DNA from: DASXTC01 sp036505635
GTDB taxonomy: Bacteria; Acidobacteriota; Polarisedimenticolia; JACPZX01; DASXTC01
Length of the DNA stretch: 29,619 bases
Assembly (NCBI GenBank): GCA_036505635.1
Contig: DASXTC010000047.1
Coordinates: 1 to 29,619, forward strand
Direction: 5' to 3'
A program made the position numbers and the translations under genes. The notes under the pieces are model-generated. The model worked only from the letters and a program-made list of their open reading frames with translations, had not been told where the DNA came from and ran no database searches. Of this stretch, positions 9,312 through 17,866 are shown one piece after another (position 1 is the first letter of the stretch; each line of letters begins with the position of its first letter).

Positions 9312-10141
9312 TGGCGGCTCCCGACATCCCGCTCGAGGATCGGTACCAGCACCTTGTCTCGATCGTGCGCGACATGGGCTCCGTCGTGGTGGGTTTTTCC
9401 GGTGGAGCCGACAGCACCCTCCTGATGAAGGTGGCCGCCGACCAGCTCGGGGAACGCGCGATCGCCGTCACGGCGGTCTCCCCCTCCTATCCCGAGCGCG
9501 ATCGTCGTGAGGCGATCGACCTGGCGTCGCTGGTCGGCGCTAGGCACCTGCTCGTGGACTCGCACGAATTCGAGGACCCGGGCTACATCGCCAACGAGCC
9601 CAACCGCTGCTTCTTCTGCAAGCGAGAGCTGTTCGACATCCTCCGCGCCACGGCCCGCGAGCACGGCTTCGAGACGATCGCATACGGCGCCATCACCGAC
9701 GATCTGGGGGATTTCCGACCTGGCATGGAGGCCGCGCGCCAGGCGGGGGCCAGGGCTCCTCTGCTGGAGGCGGGCTTCTCCAAACAGGACGTGCGCGAGA
9801 TCAGCCGCCGGCTCGGCCTGCGCACGTGGGACCGGCCGGCGGCGGCCTGCCTGTCGTCGCGCATCCCGCACGGCACGCCGATCGATCCGGCGCAGCTCGG
9901 CCGCGTCGAACGGTGCGAGGACTTCCTGATCGCGCGTGGCTTCCACCAGGTCCGCGTCCGGGCGCATGGCGAGATCGCGCGCATCGAATGCCGCCCCGAG
10001 GACCTGCCCCGGCTGGTCGAGCCACTCCTGCGCGCGACTCTCGCGGAGCGTTTCAAGGAGGCCGGCTTTCGCTACGTCACGGTCGACCTGGAAGGCTATC
10101 GGACCGGGTCGCTGAATCCGATCCCCGGCGAGTCGGACTGA
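9311..10141 (+). CDS. larE: LarE-family ATP-dependent sulfur transferase
   Basis: A 276-residue PP-loop pyrophosphatase of the LarE family, which adenylates and thiolates the nicotinic-acid-derived precursor of the nickel-pincer cofactor. The ATP loop SGGADS is at 30-35. Three cysteines are placed as in the iron-sulfur LarE type: C100 and C103 in NRCFFCKREL, and C180 in AACLSSRIP. Single-Cys LarE proteins sacrifice that cysteine sulfur, whereas three-Cys proteins are reported to carry a [4Fe-4S] cluster that passes on an extra sulfide; this one should be the latter. The gene overlaps bioY by one base. No larB, larC or racemase gene lies in the window, so the pathway partner is unseen. It ends 6 bases from the convergent oppC-like gene. 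Confidence 0.9.
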   Translation: MAAPDIPLEDRYQHLVSIVRDMGSVVVGFSGGADSTLLMKVAADQLGERAIAVTAVSPSYPERDRREAIDLASLVGARHLLVDSHEFEDPGYIANEPNRCFFCKRELFDILRATAREHGFETIAYGAITDDLGDFRPGMEAARQAGARAPLLEAGFSKQDVREISRRLGLRTWDRPAAACLSSRIPHGTPIDPAQLGRVERCEDFLIARGFHQVRVRAHGEIARIECRPEDLPRLVEPLLRATLAERFKEAGFRYVTVDLEGYRTGSLNPIPGESD

Positions 10142-10147
10142 CTCGAG

Positions 10148-10990
10148 CTACCGGACGTCCCGGCTCCGGCGCAGCCCCTCGCCGACGAGATTGAACCCGG
10201 CCACCAGCAGCGCCACCATCAGTCCGGGGAAGACCAGGAGCCACCAGCACTCGCCGCCGGCGCTCGCGGCCGAGGCGATCATCTGCCCCCACGTGGGAGC
10301 CGGCGGCTGGACCCCCATCCCCAGGAACGAGAGGGATGCCTCGGCGATCACCGCGCTGCCCGCGCCGAAGGTGGCTGAAACGGACACCGGGACGATCCCC
10401 GCCGGGATGAGGTGCCTCGCCACGATCCGCAGCGAGGTTCCGCCCGCCGCCCGGGCCGCCATGGCCATCTCGCTTCGCGCCAGGCGGAGCACCTCGCCCC
10501 GCATGTAACGCGCGATCACTCCCCAGCGGGCGATGCCGATCGCGAACCCCACGACAAGCACCGATCTGAATGCGCCGCCGGGGGGAAGCTCTCCCATGGT
10601 GGGGCCCATCGCGACCGCCGTGAGCATGAGGAGCAGCACCAGGGAAGGGAACGAGAGCGCGGCCTCGATCAGCCTCGACAGGATGAGATCGACCCGGCTT
10701 CCGGCAAACCCCGCGGCGGCCCCGATCGGTATGCCCACGAGCAGCGAGAGAGCCGTGGCGAGGCAGGCCGTGAGCAGCGCGGGGCGCGTCGCGTGGATCA
10801 GGCGCGACAGGAGATCACGGCCCAGCTCATCGGTCCCCAGCCAATGGCCCGCTCCCGGCGGACGCAGACGCGCGTCCAGGTCGATCGCGAGAGGATCGTG
10901 AGAGGCCAGGTGGGGGGCGAGCGCGCCCGCAATCGCGAGCGCCAGCAGAAGCGCCAGCCCCGCCCGGCCCGATGCGGAGAGCCCCCTCAC
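10148..10990 (-). CDS. Peptide-type ABC transporter permease, OppC/DppC-like
   Basis: A 280-residue inner-membrane permease of the peptide/nickel/opine importer class. It shows the OppC N-terminal transmembrane helix, the family entry HWLGTDELGRDLLSRLIHATR, five further membrane segments, and the EAA-loop that contacts the ATPase (AARAAGGTSLRIVARHLIPAGIVPV). The GTG at 10990 is chosen because it overlaps the oppB stop as GTGA, a GGGAGGGG ribosome site precedes it, and the hydrophobic first helix starts just after. It is the last gene of a six-gene unit. No OppD or OppF ATPase follows; the next gene is convergent. Confidence 0.93.
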   Translation of the reverse strand: MRGLSASGRAGLALLLALAIAGALAPHLASHDPLAIDLDARLRPPGAGHWLGTDELGRDLLSRLIHATRPALLTACLATALSLLVGIPIGAAAGFAGSRVDLILSRLIEAALSFPSLVLLLMLTAVAMGPTMGELPPGGAFRSVLVVGFAIGIARWGVIARYMRGEVLRLARSEMAMAARAAGGTSLRIVARHLIPAGIVPVSVSATFGAGSAVIAEASLSFLGMGVQPPAPTWGQMIASAASAGGECWWLLVFPGLMVALLVAGFNLVGEGLRRSRDVR

Positions 10991-11970
10991 GGGAGCCCCT
11001 CCCGCCCTCCGCCCGAGGCCGCCTTGAACCGCGGATCGGCCGCGCCGGCGATCAGGTCGGTCAGGAGATGGGCTCCCACCGTCGCGGCGGCCGCCATGAG
11101 GGATACCGCCATGATCACCGGGTAGTCGCGCTGGCCCGCCGCCCGGAACAGGAGCCTCCCGATGCCGGGGAGGCCGAAGATCGTCTCGATCACCACGCTG
11201 CCGCTGAGGATGCCCGGCAGCATGAGCCCCGTGAGCGAAACGAGCGGGACCGCGCTGGCCCCGAGCGCGTGACGGCACAGGACGCGCGCCGGGCCCGCCC
11301 CCTTGGCCCGCGCCGTCGCGACGTACTCGTGGCTCGCGGCCTCCAGCAGAACGCTCCTGCAGAATCTGATGACGAAAGCGAGCGACCCCGTCGTGAGGGC
11401 CACCGTGGGGAGGACCCAGTAGGGGACGCAGGCCATCAGGCCGGTCATCCCGGCGCGGGCCTCAAGAGGGCCGGGGCCCACGGCGGGGAGCGCGCCGAGC
11501 CGGCCGGCCACCACCTGCTGGAGCGCCAGGGCGATCCAGAACGCCGGCAGCGCGTGCAGGCAGAAGAGCAGGGCTGCCGAGACCCGGGCTCCGGGGGAGC
11601 GGGGGATCCAGGCGCCGAGGATCCCCAGAGGGAGCGCGACCATCCACGTCAAGGCGAATCCCATCGAGCCGAGCAGAAGCGTGTAGGGAAGGGCGCTCTC
11701 GACGAGATCCGCCACCGGCCTGCCCGGCGCCACGCCGAGGGATCTGCCGAAGTCGAGCCGGGCGAGGTCCGCGATCCACCGCGCGTAGCCGACCGGGATC
11801 GAGTCCTGGATGTGGTACGCGTCGATCCATCCTCCCGGCGCCGCCCGGGCTGTCTCGTCGTCCGGTCCCGGGATCCCCGGCGCCAGCCGGATGGCCGCAT
11901 AGACGCCGGCCGTGATCAACAGCATGGTGGCGGCGGAGAGCAGGAGCCGGCGCCCGAGATAGCCGGCCAT
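10987..11970 (-). CDS. Peptide-type ABC transporter permease, OppB/DppB-like
   Basis: A 327-residue inner-membrane permease that pairs with the OppC-like protein to form the translocation path. It begins GYLGRRLLLSAATMLLITAGVY, the usual first helix, followed by a periplasmic domain and five membrane segments. The EAA-loop is ATARAKGAGPARVLCRHALGASAVPLVS, and the family motif IETIFGLPGIGRLL is present. The periplasmic part is shorter than in many OppB proteins. The ATG at 11970 overlaps the binding-protein stop (TGATG), and the stop overlaps the oppC start (GTGA), so the three transport genes are translationally coupled. Confidence 0.93.
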   Translation of the reverse strand: MAGYLGRRLLLSAATMLLITAGVYAAIRLAPGIPGPDDETARAAPGGWIDAYHIQDSIPVGYARWIADLARLDFGRSLGVAPGRPVADLVESALPYTLLLGSMGFALTWMVALPLGILGAWIPRSPGARVSAALLFCLHALPAFWIALALQQVVAGRLGALPAVGPGPLEARAGMTGLMACVPYWVLPTVALTTGSLAFVIRFCRSVLLEAASHEYVATARAKGAGPARVLCRHALGASAVPLVSLTGLMLPGILSGSVVIETIFGLPGIGRLLFRAAGQRDYPVIMAVSLMAAAATVGAHLLTDLIAGAADPRFKAASGGGREGLP

Positions 11971-13484
11971 CAGGGCTCCCGGCCGTACCTGCGCTGCGCC
12001 GCCGGGACCCACCAGCGGAGGATCGACGGGTACCAGTTCCAGAGACCGGCCGCGGTCACGTCGGGGATGCTGAACCTCCTGTTGATCGTGACCACCACGC
12101 CGGGAATCGAAACGAAGGTGCAGGGCTGATCCTGGTGGAGGATCCTCTGGAGCTCCGCGAGGATCTCGGCGCCGCGGCGCGCGTCGAACGTGTGCCGCAG
12201 CTCGGCAGAGAGCCGGTCGAACTCGGCGCTCCGGTAACCGCCGAAGTTGAACCCAGTGCCGATCTGGGAGGAGTGGAAGTAGGCGTACGGATCGGCCACC
12301 GGTTCGAGCATGAACCGGTAGAGCGCCGCCTCGAACTGACGTTCGTGCACCTTGGCCTTCATCACCGGCCACTCCAGGCCCTGGAGGCGAACCTGCACGC
12401 CCGCCTGGGCCGCCCCCCGCTCCAGGAGGCTGCCGATCTCCCGGTACTCCGGGGTCGCCGCGTTGTAGATGATCGTGAAGGACATCGGCCCCGAGTCGGT
12501 GTCGCGGATCCCGTCGCCGTTCCGGTCCTTCACTCCCGCCTCGTCGAGCAGCCTCGCCGCCCCCGCGACGTCGAACGGATAGGGGCGCAGCGAGGGATCA
12601 CCCCCCCAGATGGCCGGATCGATCAACGTCGTGGCCGTCCGGTAGAAGCCGCGGCGGACCTTGCCCGTGTAGCCGTCGCGATCCAGCAGCATGGTCATCG
12701 CGCGGCGGACGCGCGCGTCCTTGAAGAGGCCGCGCGGCTCATCGATGTTCCAGTAGATCAACTCCATATAGGTCGTCGGTACGGCGACCACACGGACGGG
12801 GAGGTTCGGATCGGGATCCGGATGCGACGCGGCCCATTCCGTCGACACCGGCGCCACGTCGACGGACCCGGCGAGTGCCGCCGTCCGGAGCGCCTCGGCG
12901 TTGGGAACGATCCTCTGGATGTACCGATCGACCATCGGCCGTCCTCCGAAATACTCCTTGTTGGCCTCGAGGACGATCTGCTGCTGCGGGTCCCACCGCA
13001 GGAACCGGAAGGGCCCCGTTCCCACGGGGGCCCGGCGGAGGGCCGGTGCGATGTTGGGATCGGCCGTGATGTGCGCCGGCATGATGAAGGTTTCCCGCCA
13101 GCTCGACAGCGCGAGGGAGAAGGGCTCCGTGTACAGCGCGGCGATCGTTCCGTCGCCGGTCGCCCGCACCTCGCGCAATGGGCCGAACTGCATGCGGTAG
13201 GCCTCGCCGTTCGGGTCGAGATCGCGGAACGACTCCACGGTCCGCACCACGTCGCGCGCGGTGAAGGCCGTGCCGTCGTGCCACCTGACCCCCTTGCGGA
13301 GGCGAAACGTGATGGTCAGTCCGTCCTGCGAGATCTGGAACGACTCGGCCAGCCGCGGGATGAAGTGGAAGTCCTGATCGAGGTCGACGAGGGAATCGGC
13401 CACCAGCCTGCAGATCTGGAACGCCGCGCGCTCGGTGGGCCTGCCGCAGTCGAGGCTCGTCGGCTCGGCGGTGTCGCCGTACAC
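11970..13484 (-). CDS. Extracellular solute-binding protein, family 5 (peptide/oligopeptide type)
   Basis: A periplasmic binding protein of the SBP_bac_5 family, at least 504 residues. Family landmarks are LAESFQISQDGLTITFRLRKGVRWHDG near the N-terminus, the VRRAMTMLLDRDGY segment and the DRNGDGIRD insert. It should capture peptides or similar ligands for the adjacent OppB/OppC pair. The coordinates use the first conventional start, a GTG at 13484, but a signal-peptide-like stretch (basic KTKRP, then a hydrophobic core ending near VLAGGA) continues in frame upstream to 13604, where TGA stops it and no ATG, GTG or TTG is found. The real start is therefore either a rare codon such as ATT at 13574 or is hidden by a one-base error in the T5 run at 13601-13605. 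Confidence 0.9.
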   Translation of the reverse strand: MYGDTAEPTSLDCGRPTERAAFQICRLVADSLVDLDQDFHFIPRLAESFQISQDGLTITFRLRKGVRWHDGTAFTARDVVRTVESFRDLDPNGEAYRMQFGPLREVRATGDGTIAALYTEPFSLALSSWRETFIMPAHITADPNIAPALRRAPVGTGPFRFLRWDPQQQIVLEANKEYFGGRPMVDRYIQRIVPNAEALRTAALAGSVDVAPVSTEWAASHPDPDPNLPVRVVAVPTTYMELIYWNIDEPRGLFKDARVRRAMTMLLDRDGYTGKVRRGFYRTATTLIDPAIWGGDPSLRPYPFDVAGAARLLDEAGVKDRNGDGIRDTDSGPMSFTIIYNAATPEYREIGSLLERGAAQAGVQVRLQGLEWPVMKAKVHERQFEAALYRFMLEPVADPYAYFHSSQIGTGFNFGGYRSAEFDRLSAELRHTFDARRGAEILAELQRILHQDQPCTFVSIPGVVVTINRRFSIPDVTAAGLWNWYPSILRWWVPAAQRRYGREP

Positions 13485-13625
13485 CAGCCAGTCTCCCGTC
13501 TCAGGAGTGGCGGGGGCTCCGCCGGCGAGGACCGTGGAGGAAAGGGCCAGGCAGGCGAGCAGGATGGAGGGAATGACCCCGTGAGGCGTCGGCCGCTTCG
13601 TTTTTCAGTCCTCTGCGAGTGTGGT

Positions 13626-15968
13626 TCAGGGCGCCTCGACGGTGGCGGCGTTGCCCGCCGCGTCCGTGACGCGGAGCGTGATCCGGGCCCCGGGCCCGGG
13701 CCGCGCGACGTCGAGCCTGAAGCTCTCGACCGAAGTATCGCAGATGCCGTCCCGGCAGGGAAGGAGGATCCAGGGACCCGAGGCCGCGTCCACCGAGTAT
13801 TCGCCGCGCGCGATCGGGCTGAGCCCGTCGGTGGCCGTCACCTCCAGGACGAGGCGCCCTTCGCCTTCCTTCTGGCCCGGAGGACGACGCGTCTCGAGCC
13901 GGGGCGCCGTGTGGTCCACCAGGAAGGGATCGCTGGCGCCGGAGTCCCGCAGGGAGAGCTCGAGCCCGTTGATGGCGGCGTCGTCCGCCTCGACCTTCAG
14001 GACGTAGACCCCCTCGGCGAGGCCCGAGTCATCCAGGGCCCATGGGGACGAGAGGACCCCGAAAGCCAGCCTGGTGAACTGGGCGGATCCGGCTTGAGGG
14101 GCTCCGGCCCCGGACGCAGGGGAGGACTTCAGCCAGATGGTGCAGGCGAGCGTGTCCGCATCCGGATCCGCCGAGGTCCAGGAGACCCATCGGGAACCCT
14201 TCGGAGGCTCCCCCTTGCCCGCGGGCTCCTTGTCCGCCTGGTCCTTCTCGGCGCCCCGGTCCGCGCTCCTCTCCGGTCCGGAGCCCTCCGTTGCCTGGGT
14301 TGGAGCCTTCGGCGCGCGCGGCTCGGTCGCCGAAGCGCCGGGGGCCAGCACCGAGACGTTGCGGACCGTCGGCGGGCGATTCTCCGGCAGCAGGGTCACC
14401 TTGACGTGGCGCAGTACGGGGGAGAGCTCGGTCTTCAGGCGGCTCAGCTCCGCCTTCCACTGGATGAACCGGCCTGGAGGGCTCACGACCGGAGAGCCCC
14501 CCTCGGCCGCGTAGGGAGGGGACCATTCGCTCCAGGACTCGTCCGGATCGGGACGATTGCCCGAACGCGTGCTCAGCTCCAATCGGGTCCCGGGCGGCGT
14601 CTCGGCGCTCCACGCGATCGCCCCCCATCGCGCCCGATGTCCCGCGTCATGGATGGAGGAAAGGTAGCTCCCCGTGGAGGTCGCCCCGGTGTCGAGCAGG
14701 TAGACGCGGCCCGGGTTGCTGGCGCAGACGTAGATCCTGCCGGAAGAATGGGCGAGAAGCGCCGTCACCTGCGCCTCGCGCAGACGGTGGAGCAGCGTCA
14801 CCGTCTGGTCCGGTTCGAGACGGTAGACGCGCCCTTCGGCGCTCAGTCCTCCGGTGCCGAAGACCAGGCCGCGCCCCGCGCTCCAGGCCAGCGCGTAGAT
14901 CCGCTCCGAGTCCGATTTCCAGACGAGGACGGGGGAACGATCCGGGTCTATCCGGTAAAGGCGGCCCGCCGTGCCGGTCACCATGCCCGCCAGCGAGGGG
15001 ACCAGCTCGGAGAGGTCGATGGTGATCTTGCGGGGCACGTCGGTCTGCTCCTCGAGCGCACTGCCGTCCCCCGCGGGGGTCACCTCGATGGTCAGGTCGC
15101 TCTTCTCGCCGGGGCGGCGCGGGGGCTGGATCGCCTCCTCGCCGATGGCCGCCGCGTAGATCGTCCCTTCGGGCGTGACCGTGACCGCGGAGATCTCGCC
15201 CAGCTCGGTGTCGAGCAGCAGCTCGGCCCTCCCGTCCGTCGAGAGCCTGTAGAGGAGCCCCCCCGGGGAGGTCCCCGCCAGCAGGCGCCCGCTCGCGTCG
15301 AAGGCCAGCGAGGTGATGTGCGTCTCGTCGCTGTCGAAGAACGGCTTGCCCTCCTGCCCTCCCGTCACCTTGTAGAGGATGCCGCGCTCTCCTGTCGCCA
15401 CGAAGAGCTGGCCAGCCTGGTCGACCGCCATGGCCCAGATATACCTGTCCTCCGGATCGAAGTAGGGCTCCGCGACCCCCGCCGCCGTGATCCTGTAGAC
15501 GCCACCCGAGGGAAAGGTCGCCATGAAGAGGTCCCCCCGCGCTCCGCCCGCGAGCGCCCGCACGCCGAGCTCCTCGGTGCGGGCGTATCCTGTCGCAGTT
15601 CCCTTCGGGTCGATGCGGATCACCTCTCCGGTGTTGCCGGCGCCGACGAGGAGGTTTCCAAGGGAGTCGAGCAACCCGGTCCAGAGGATCGGCGGCGGCG
15701 TGACCTTCGAGCCGCCCGGGTAGAACTCCCGCAGGGGCGCCGAGAGGGCGAGCGCCCCCGACTCGCCGATCGCGATGCCCTCGATTCGCGTGGGGCCTGC
15801 CTCGAGCCCCGGCCCGCCGCCGCGGGACTCCTTCGCGTCACGCGGCGCGGAGGCCGGGACGCCACGGGCGGGATACTCCCAGGTCACCGGAGTGGACGCG
15901 GCCGCGGGGCCGGCGCACAGGAGGAGTCCCGCCAGGAGGGACCCGGACGACCATCCCCGCCGCCTCAT
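13626..15968 (-). CDS. Secreted beta-propeller protein with C-terminal Ig-like region
   Basis: A 780-residue exported protein of unknown function. Residues 1-25 are a signal peptide (basic MRRR, hydrophobic core, cleavage after AAA). Residues about 60-430 contain seven or so propeller-type repeats of the form G-x-G/T-x-x-G-x-x-Y-R-I/L, for example LFMATFPSGGVYRI, LFVATGERGILYKV and RLLAGTSPGGLLYRL, resembling NHL/SMP-30-like propellers. Then comes a region of beta-sandwich character, a low-complexity Pro/Lys/Glu/Gly linker (about 555-605), and a C-terminal Ig-like part with DHTAPRLE and ARITLRVTDAAGNAA motifs typical of extracellular adhesion or sensor domains. Its ATG overlaps the stop of the S55 gene (ATGA), so it is co-translated with it. 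It may be a substrate or partner of that protein; this is inferred from the coupling only. Confidence 0.85.
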   Translation of the reverse strand: MRRRGWSSGSLLAGLLLCAGPAAASTPVTWEYPARGVPASAPRDAKESRGGGPGLEAGPTRIEGIAIGESGALALSAPLREFYPGGSKVTPPPILWTGLLDSLGNLLVGAGNTGEVIRIDPKGTATGYARTEELGVRALAGGARGDLFMATFPSGGVYRITAAGVAEPYFDPEDRYIWAMAVDQAGQLFVATGERGILYKVTGGQEGKPFFDSDETHITSLAFDASGRLLAGTSPGGLLYRLSTDGRAELLLDTELGEISAVTVTPEGTIYAAAIGEEAIQPPRRPGEKSDLTIEVTPAGDGSALEEQTDVPRKITIDLSELVPSLAGMVTGTAGRLYRIDPDRSPVLVWKSDSERIYALAWSAGRGLVFGTGGLSAEGRVYRLEPDQTVTLLHRLREAQVTALLAHSSGRIYVCASNPGRVYLLDTGATSTGSYLSSIHDAGHRARWGAIAWSAETPPGTRLELSTRSGNRPDPDESWSEWSPPYAAEGGSPVVSPPGRFIQWKAELSRLKTELSPVLRHVKVTLLPENRPPTVRNVSVLAPGASATEPRAPKAPTQATEGSGPERSADRGAEKDQADKEPAGKGEPPKGSRWVSWTSADPDADTLACTIWLKSSPASGAGAPQAGSAQFTRLAFGVLSSPWALDDSGLAEGVYVLKVEADDAAINGLELSLRDSGASDPFLVDHTAPRLETRRPPGQKEGEGRLVLEVTATDGLSPIARGEYSVDAASGPWILLPCRDGICDTSVESFRLDVARPGPGARITLRVTDAAGNAATVEAP

Positions 15969-17866
15969 CTCCTGATCTCCAGGATCGCCTTCTGGTAGCC
16001 GCGCACGACTTGCTGCGTCTCGAGATCCGCCTCCGCCAGGGCGCGGAACCTCACACGGGTCGTGCCATCCGTGTCGGAGCGCGCCGGCAGCAGCACCGTC
16101 GAGATCGAGGGAGGGAGGCTGGGGAGCCGCTCTCCCGCGATGAAGGCCCCGTTGTCCGGCCTCAGCAGCGTCGCGTAGATCTTCTGGTTCGAGCGGATGT
16201 GGTTCAACAGCCAGACCAGGTGCCGCAGGCTCCGCGGCACGAAGAACGGCGCGCCCGATGCGGCCTCCATCCGGCTCAGCGTGAGGGAGTCCCCCACCTG
16301 GAGGAGCGACTTGCCCTCGGGAGCCTCCGCGGGGATTTTCAGCGGCAGATCGACGGTGAAGCTGCGGCCGCGGAAGGGCCGGAGCGTCACGTGGACGGGG
16401 ACCGTCTCGCCGGGAGCCGCCACGTACCTCTCGAGCCAGATCTTCTCCACACGGGCGCTACGCCGCTCGTCCTGGTAGTCGAGCAGGAGGTTCACCCCTT
16501 CGATCTGCGTGGGACGCTCCTCGTTGTTGAGGATCAGGTAGACCATGTAGGCGACGGTCCCGGCCGTGTAGAGGGGGGACTCCTCGCCGGAGAAGAGGTT
16601 GTCCAGCTTCACGTCCAGATCCTCCGAGATCCGGATGCGTGAACCCTCGCGCACCCTCACCGAGATCTCCCCGACGTCCTTCTCCTCGGAGGAGAGCAGG
16701 CTCAGCAGTGAGAGGTTGAGGAGCCCCGGCGTCAGCAGCGGATCGGGAGCGACGTCGAACCGGTACGAGCGGCTCGTGCCGTCGGCGTGCTTCATCTCGA
16801 CGCGGATCGGCACCATCTTTACGGCGGCGCCCTTGCGCCCCGCCACGCCGGGGAAGCGGTCCTGCGTGATCGCGCCGATCTCGTCGGTGGGGCTGGCCAG
16901 CTTGAAGGAGGAAGAGAGGCTGGGCAGGTACCCATAAACGTACGCCTTCGTCATGGGCAACGCTGTGGCCCCCATGCTCAGGAAAGGGTGGCCGAATCCC
17001 AGCACCTTCTCGCCGGCGACGTAGGTGACGGTCCCGATGGCGGTGATGTCGAGGTCGCCGCGCACCAGCGACACGCCGAACGCGGAGCCTGCCGCGAGGG
17101 GCGCATCCGTTGCCTCCGCGGCGGGCCCCGCGGTGGAGCCGGAAGGGGAGCCGGCCATCACGGGACGCAGCGCCATCGCCTCGAAAACGGGAAACCACTC
17201 GCGGGCCACACGCGGGACGAACCCCGAGAAGACCAGCGTGGGGCGCATCGCCTCGAGCGCGGAGGACGAGACGTCACGGCGATCGTCCCGGCCGAAGAGC
17301 CCATGCTCCTGGCGGCGGCGGAGGAACTCGATCATCCGGTCGGGCCAGGCGAGGAGCGACACCGGCGCCGGCTCCCCGGTCCGTGACGGCAGCGACGAGG
17401 TCTTCGCGGTCCCCGAGGGCGGGTCGACCCCCCGCTCGAGGATCGCGAGCATCTCCTCGATCGGCGTGACCCCGCAGATAGGCTCCTTTGCGAACCCCCA
17501 GGAATAGGCCACCGCGCCGATCAGGCGCCCGTCGATGTAGATGGGACTGCCGCTCATCCCTTCCAGGATCCCCGTGTCGCGGAGGGGCCCACCGGAAAGC
17601 CGCGCGAGGATGAGGTTCCGCTTCGGCAGGATGTTCTCCATCGTCGCGACGATCTCCACGCCGAACTCCTCCACGGTCGTCCCCTTGAAGACGGTGCGGC
17701 CGACCCCCTTCATTCCGGCCGCGACCTCCTTGAAGGGCATGATGCTGGGGCCTGGCGAAGTTTCGGGAGCGGGAGCGGGCGCGCTCCCGGCGGCGGCGGG
17801 CAGAGCCAGCATGAGGGCGCACAGGAGCCCGGTCCGCAGAGAGCCGCGAGGTCGACGGTGGATCAT
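15965..17866 (-). CDS. SpoIVB peptidase S55 domain protein
   Basis: A 633-residue exported protein with an S55-type serine peptidase region. A signal peptide spans residues 1-29. The nucleophile motif GMSGSPIYIDGRLIGAVAYSWGFA places S105 as the likely active serine, and GTVTYVAGEKVLGFGHPF places H293 as the likely base. Compared with SpoIVB, where His precedes Ser, the order is reversed, and no PDZ domain is seen between them. A beta-rich region follows (about 330-633). In Gram-positive spore formers S55 enzymes cut signalling proteins at the membrane; here, in a diderm setting, a periplasmic signalling or processing role is a guess. The ATG at 17866 overlaps the stop of the GGDEF gene (ATGA), and the gene in turn overlaps the propeller gene. 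Confidence 0.88.
   Translation of the reverse strand: MIHRRPRGSLRTGLLCALMLALPAAAGSAPAPAPETSPGPSIMPFKEVAAGMKGVGRTVFKGTTVEEFGVEIVATMENILPKRNLILARLSGGPLRDTGILEGMSGSPIYIDGRLIGAVAYSWGFAKEPICGVTPIEEMLAILERGVDPPSGTAKTSSLPSRTGEPAPVSLLAWPDRMIEFLRRRQEHGLFGRDDRRDVSSSALEAMRPTLVFSGFVPRVAREWFPVFEAMALRPVMAGSPSGSTAGPAAEATDAPLAAGSAFGVSLVRGDLDITAIGTVTYVAGEKVLGFGHPFLSMGATALPMTKAYVYGYLPSLSSSFKLASPTDEIGAITQDRFPGVAGRKGAAVKMVPIRVEMKHADGTSRSYRFDVAPDPLLTPGLLNLSLLSLLSSEEKDVGEISVRVREGSRIRISEDLDVKLDNLFSGEESPLYTAGTVAYMVYLILNNEERPTQIEGVNLLLDYQDERRSARVEKIWLERYVAAPGETVPVHVTLRPFRGRSFTVDLPLKIPAEAPEGKSLLQVGDSLTLSRMEAASGAPFFVPRSLRHLVWLLNHIRSNQKIYATLLRPDNGAFIAGERLPSLPPSISTVLLPARSDTDGTTRVRFRALAEADLETQQVVRGYQKAILEIRR

Noticed and set aside
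12135..15998. 1287-residue plus-strand ORF
   Set aside because: It is antisense to the binding-protein and propeller genes, which show clear family motifs; composition is low-complexity and Arg/Gly-rich.
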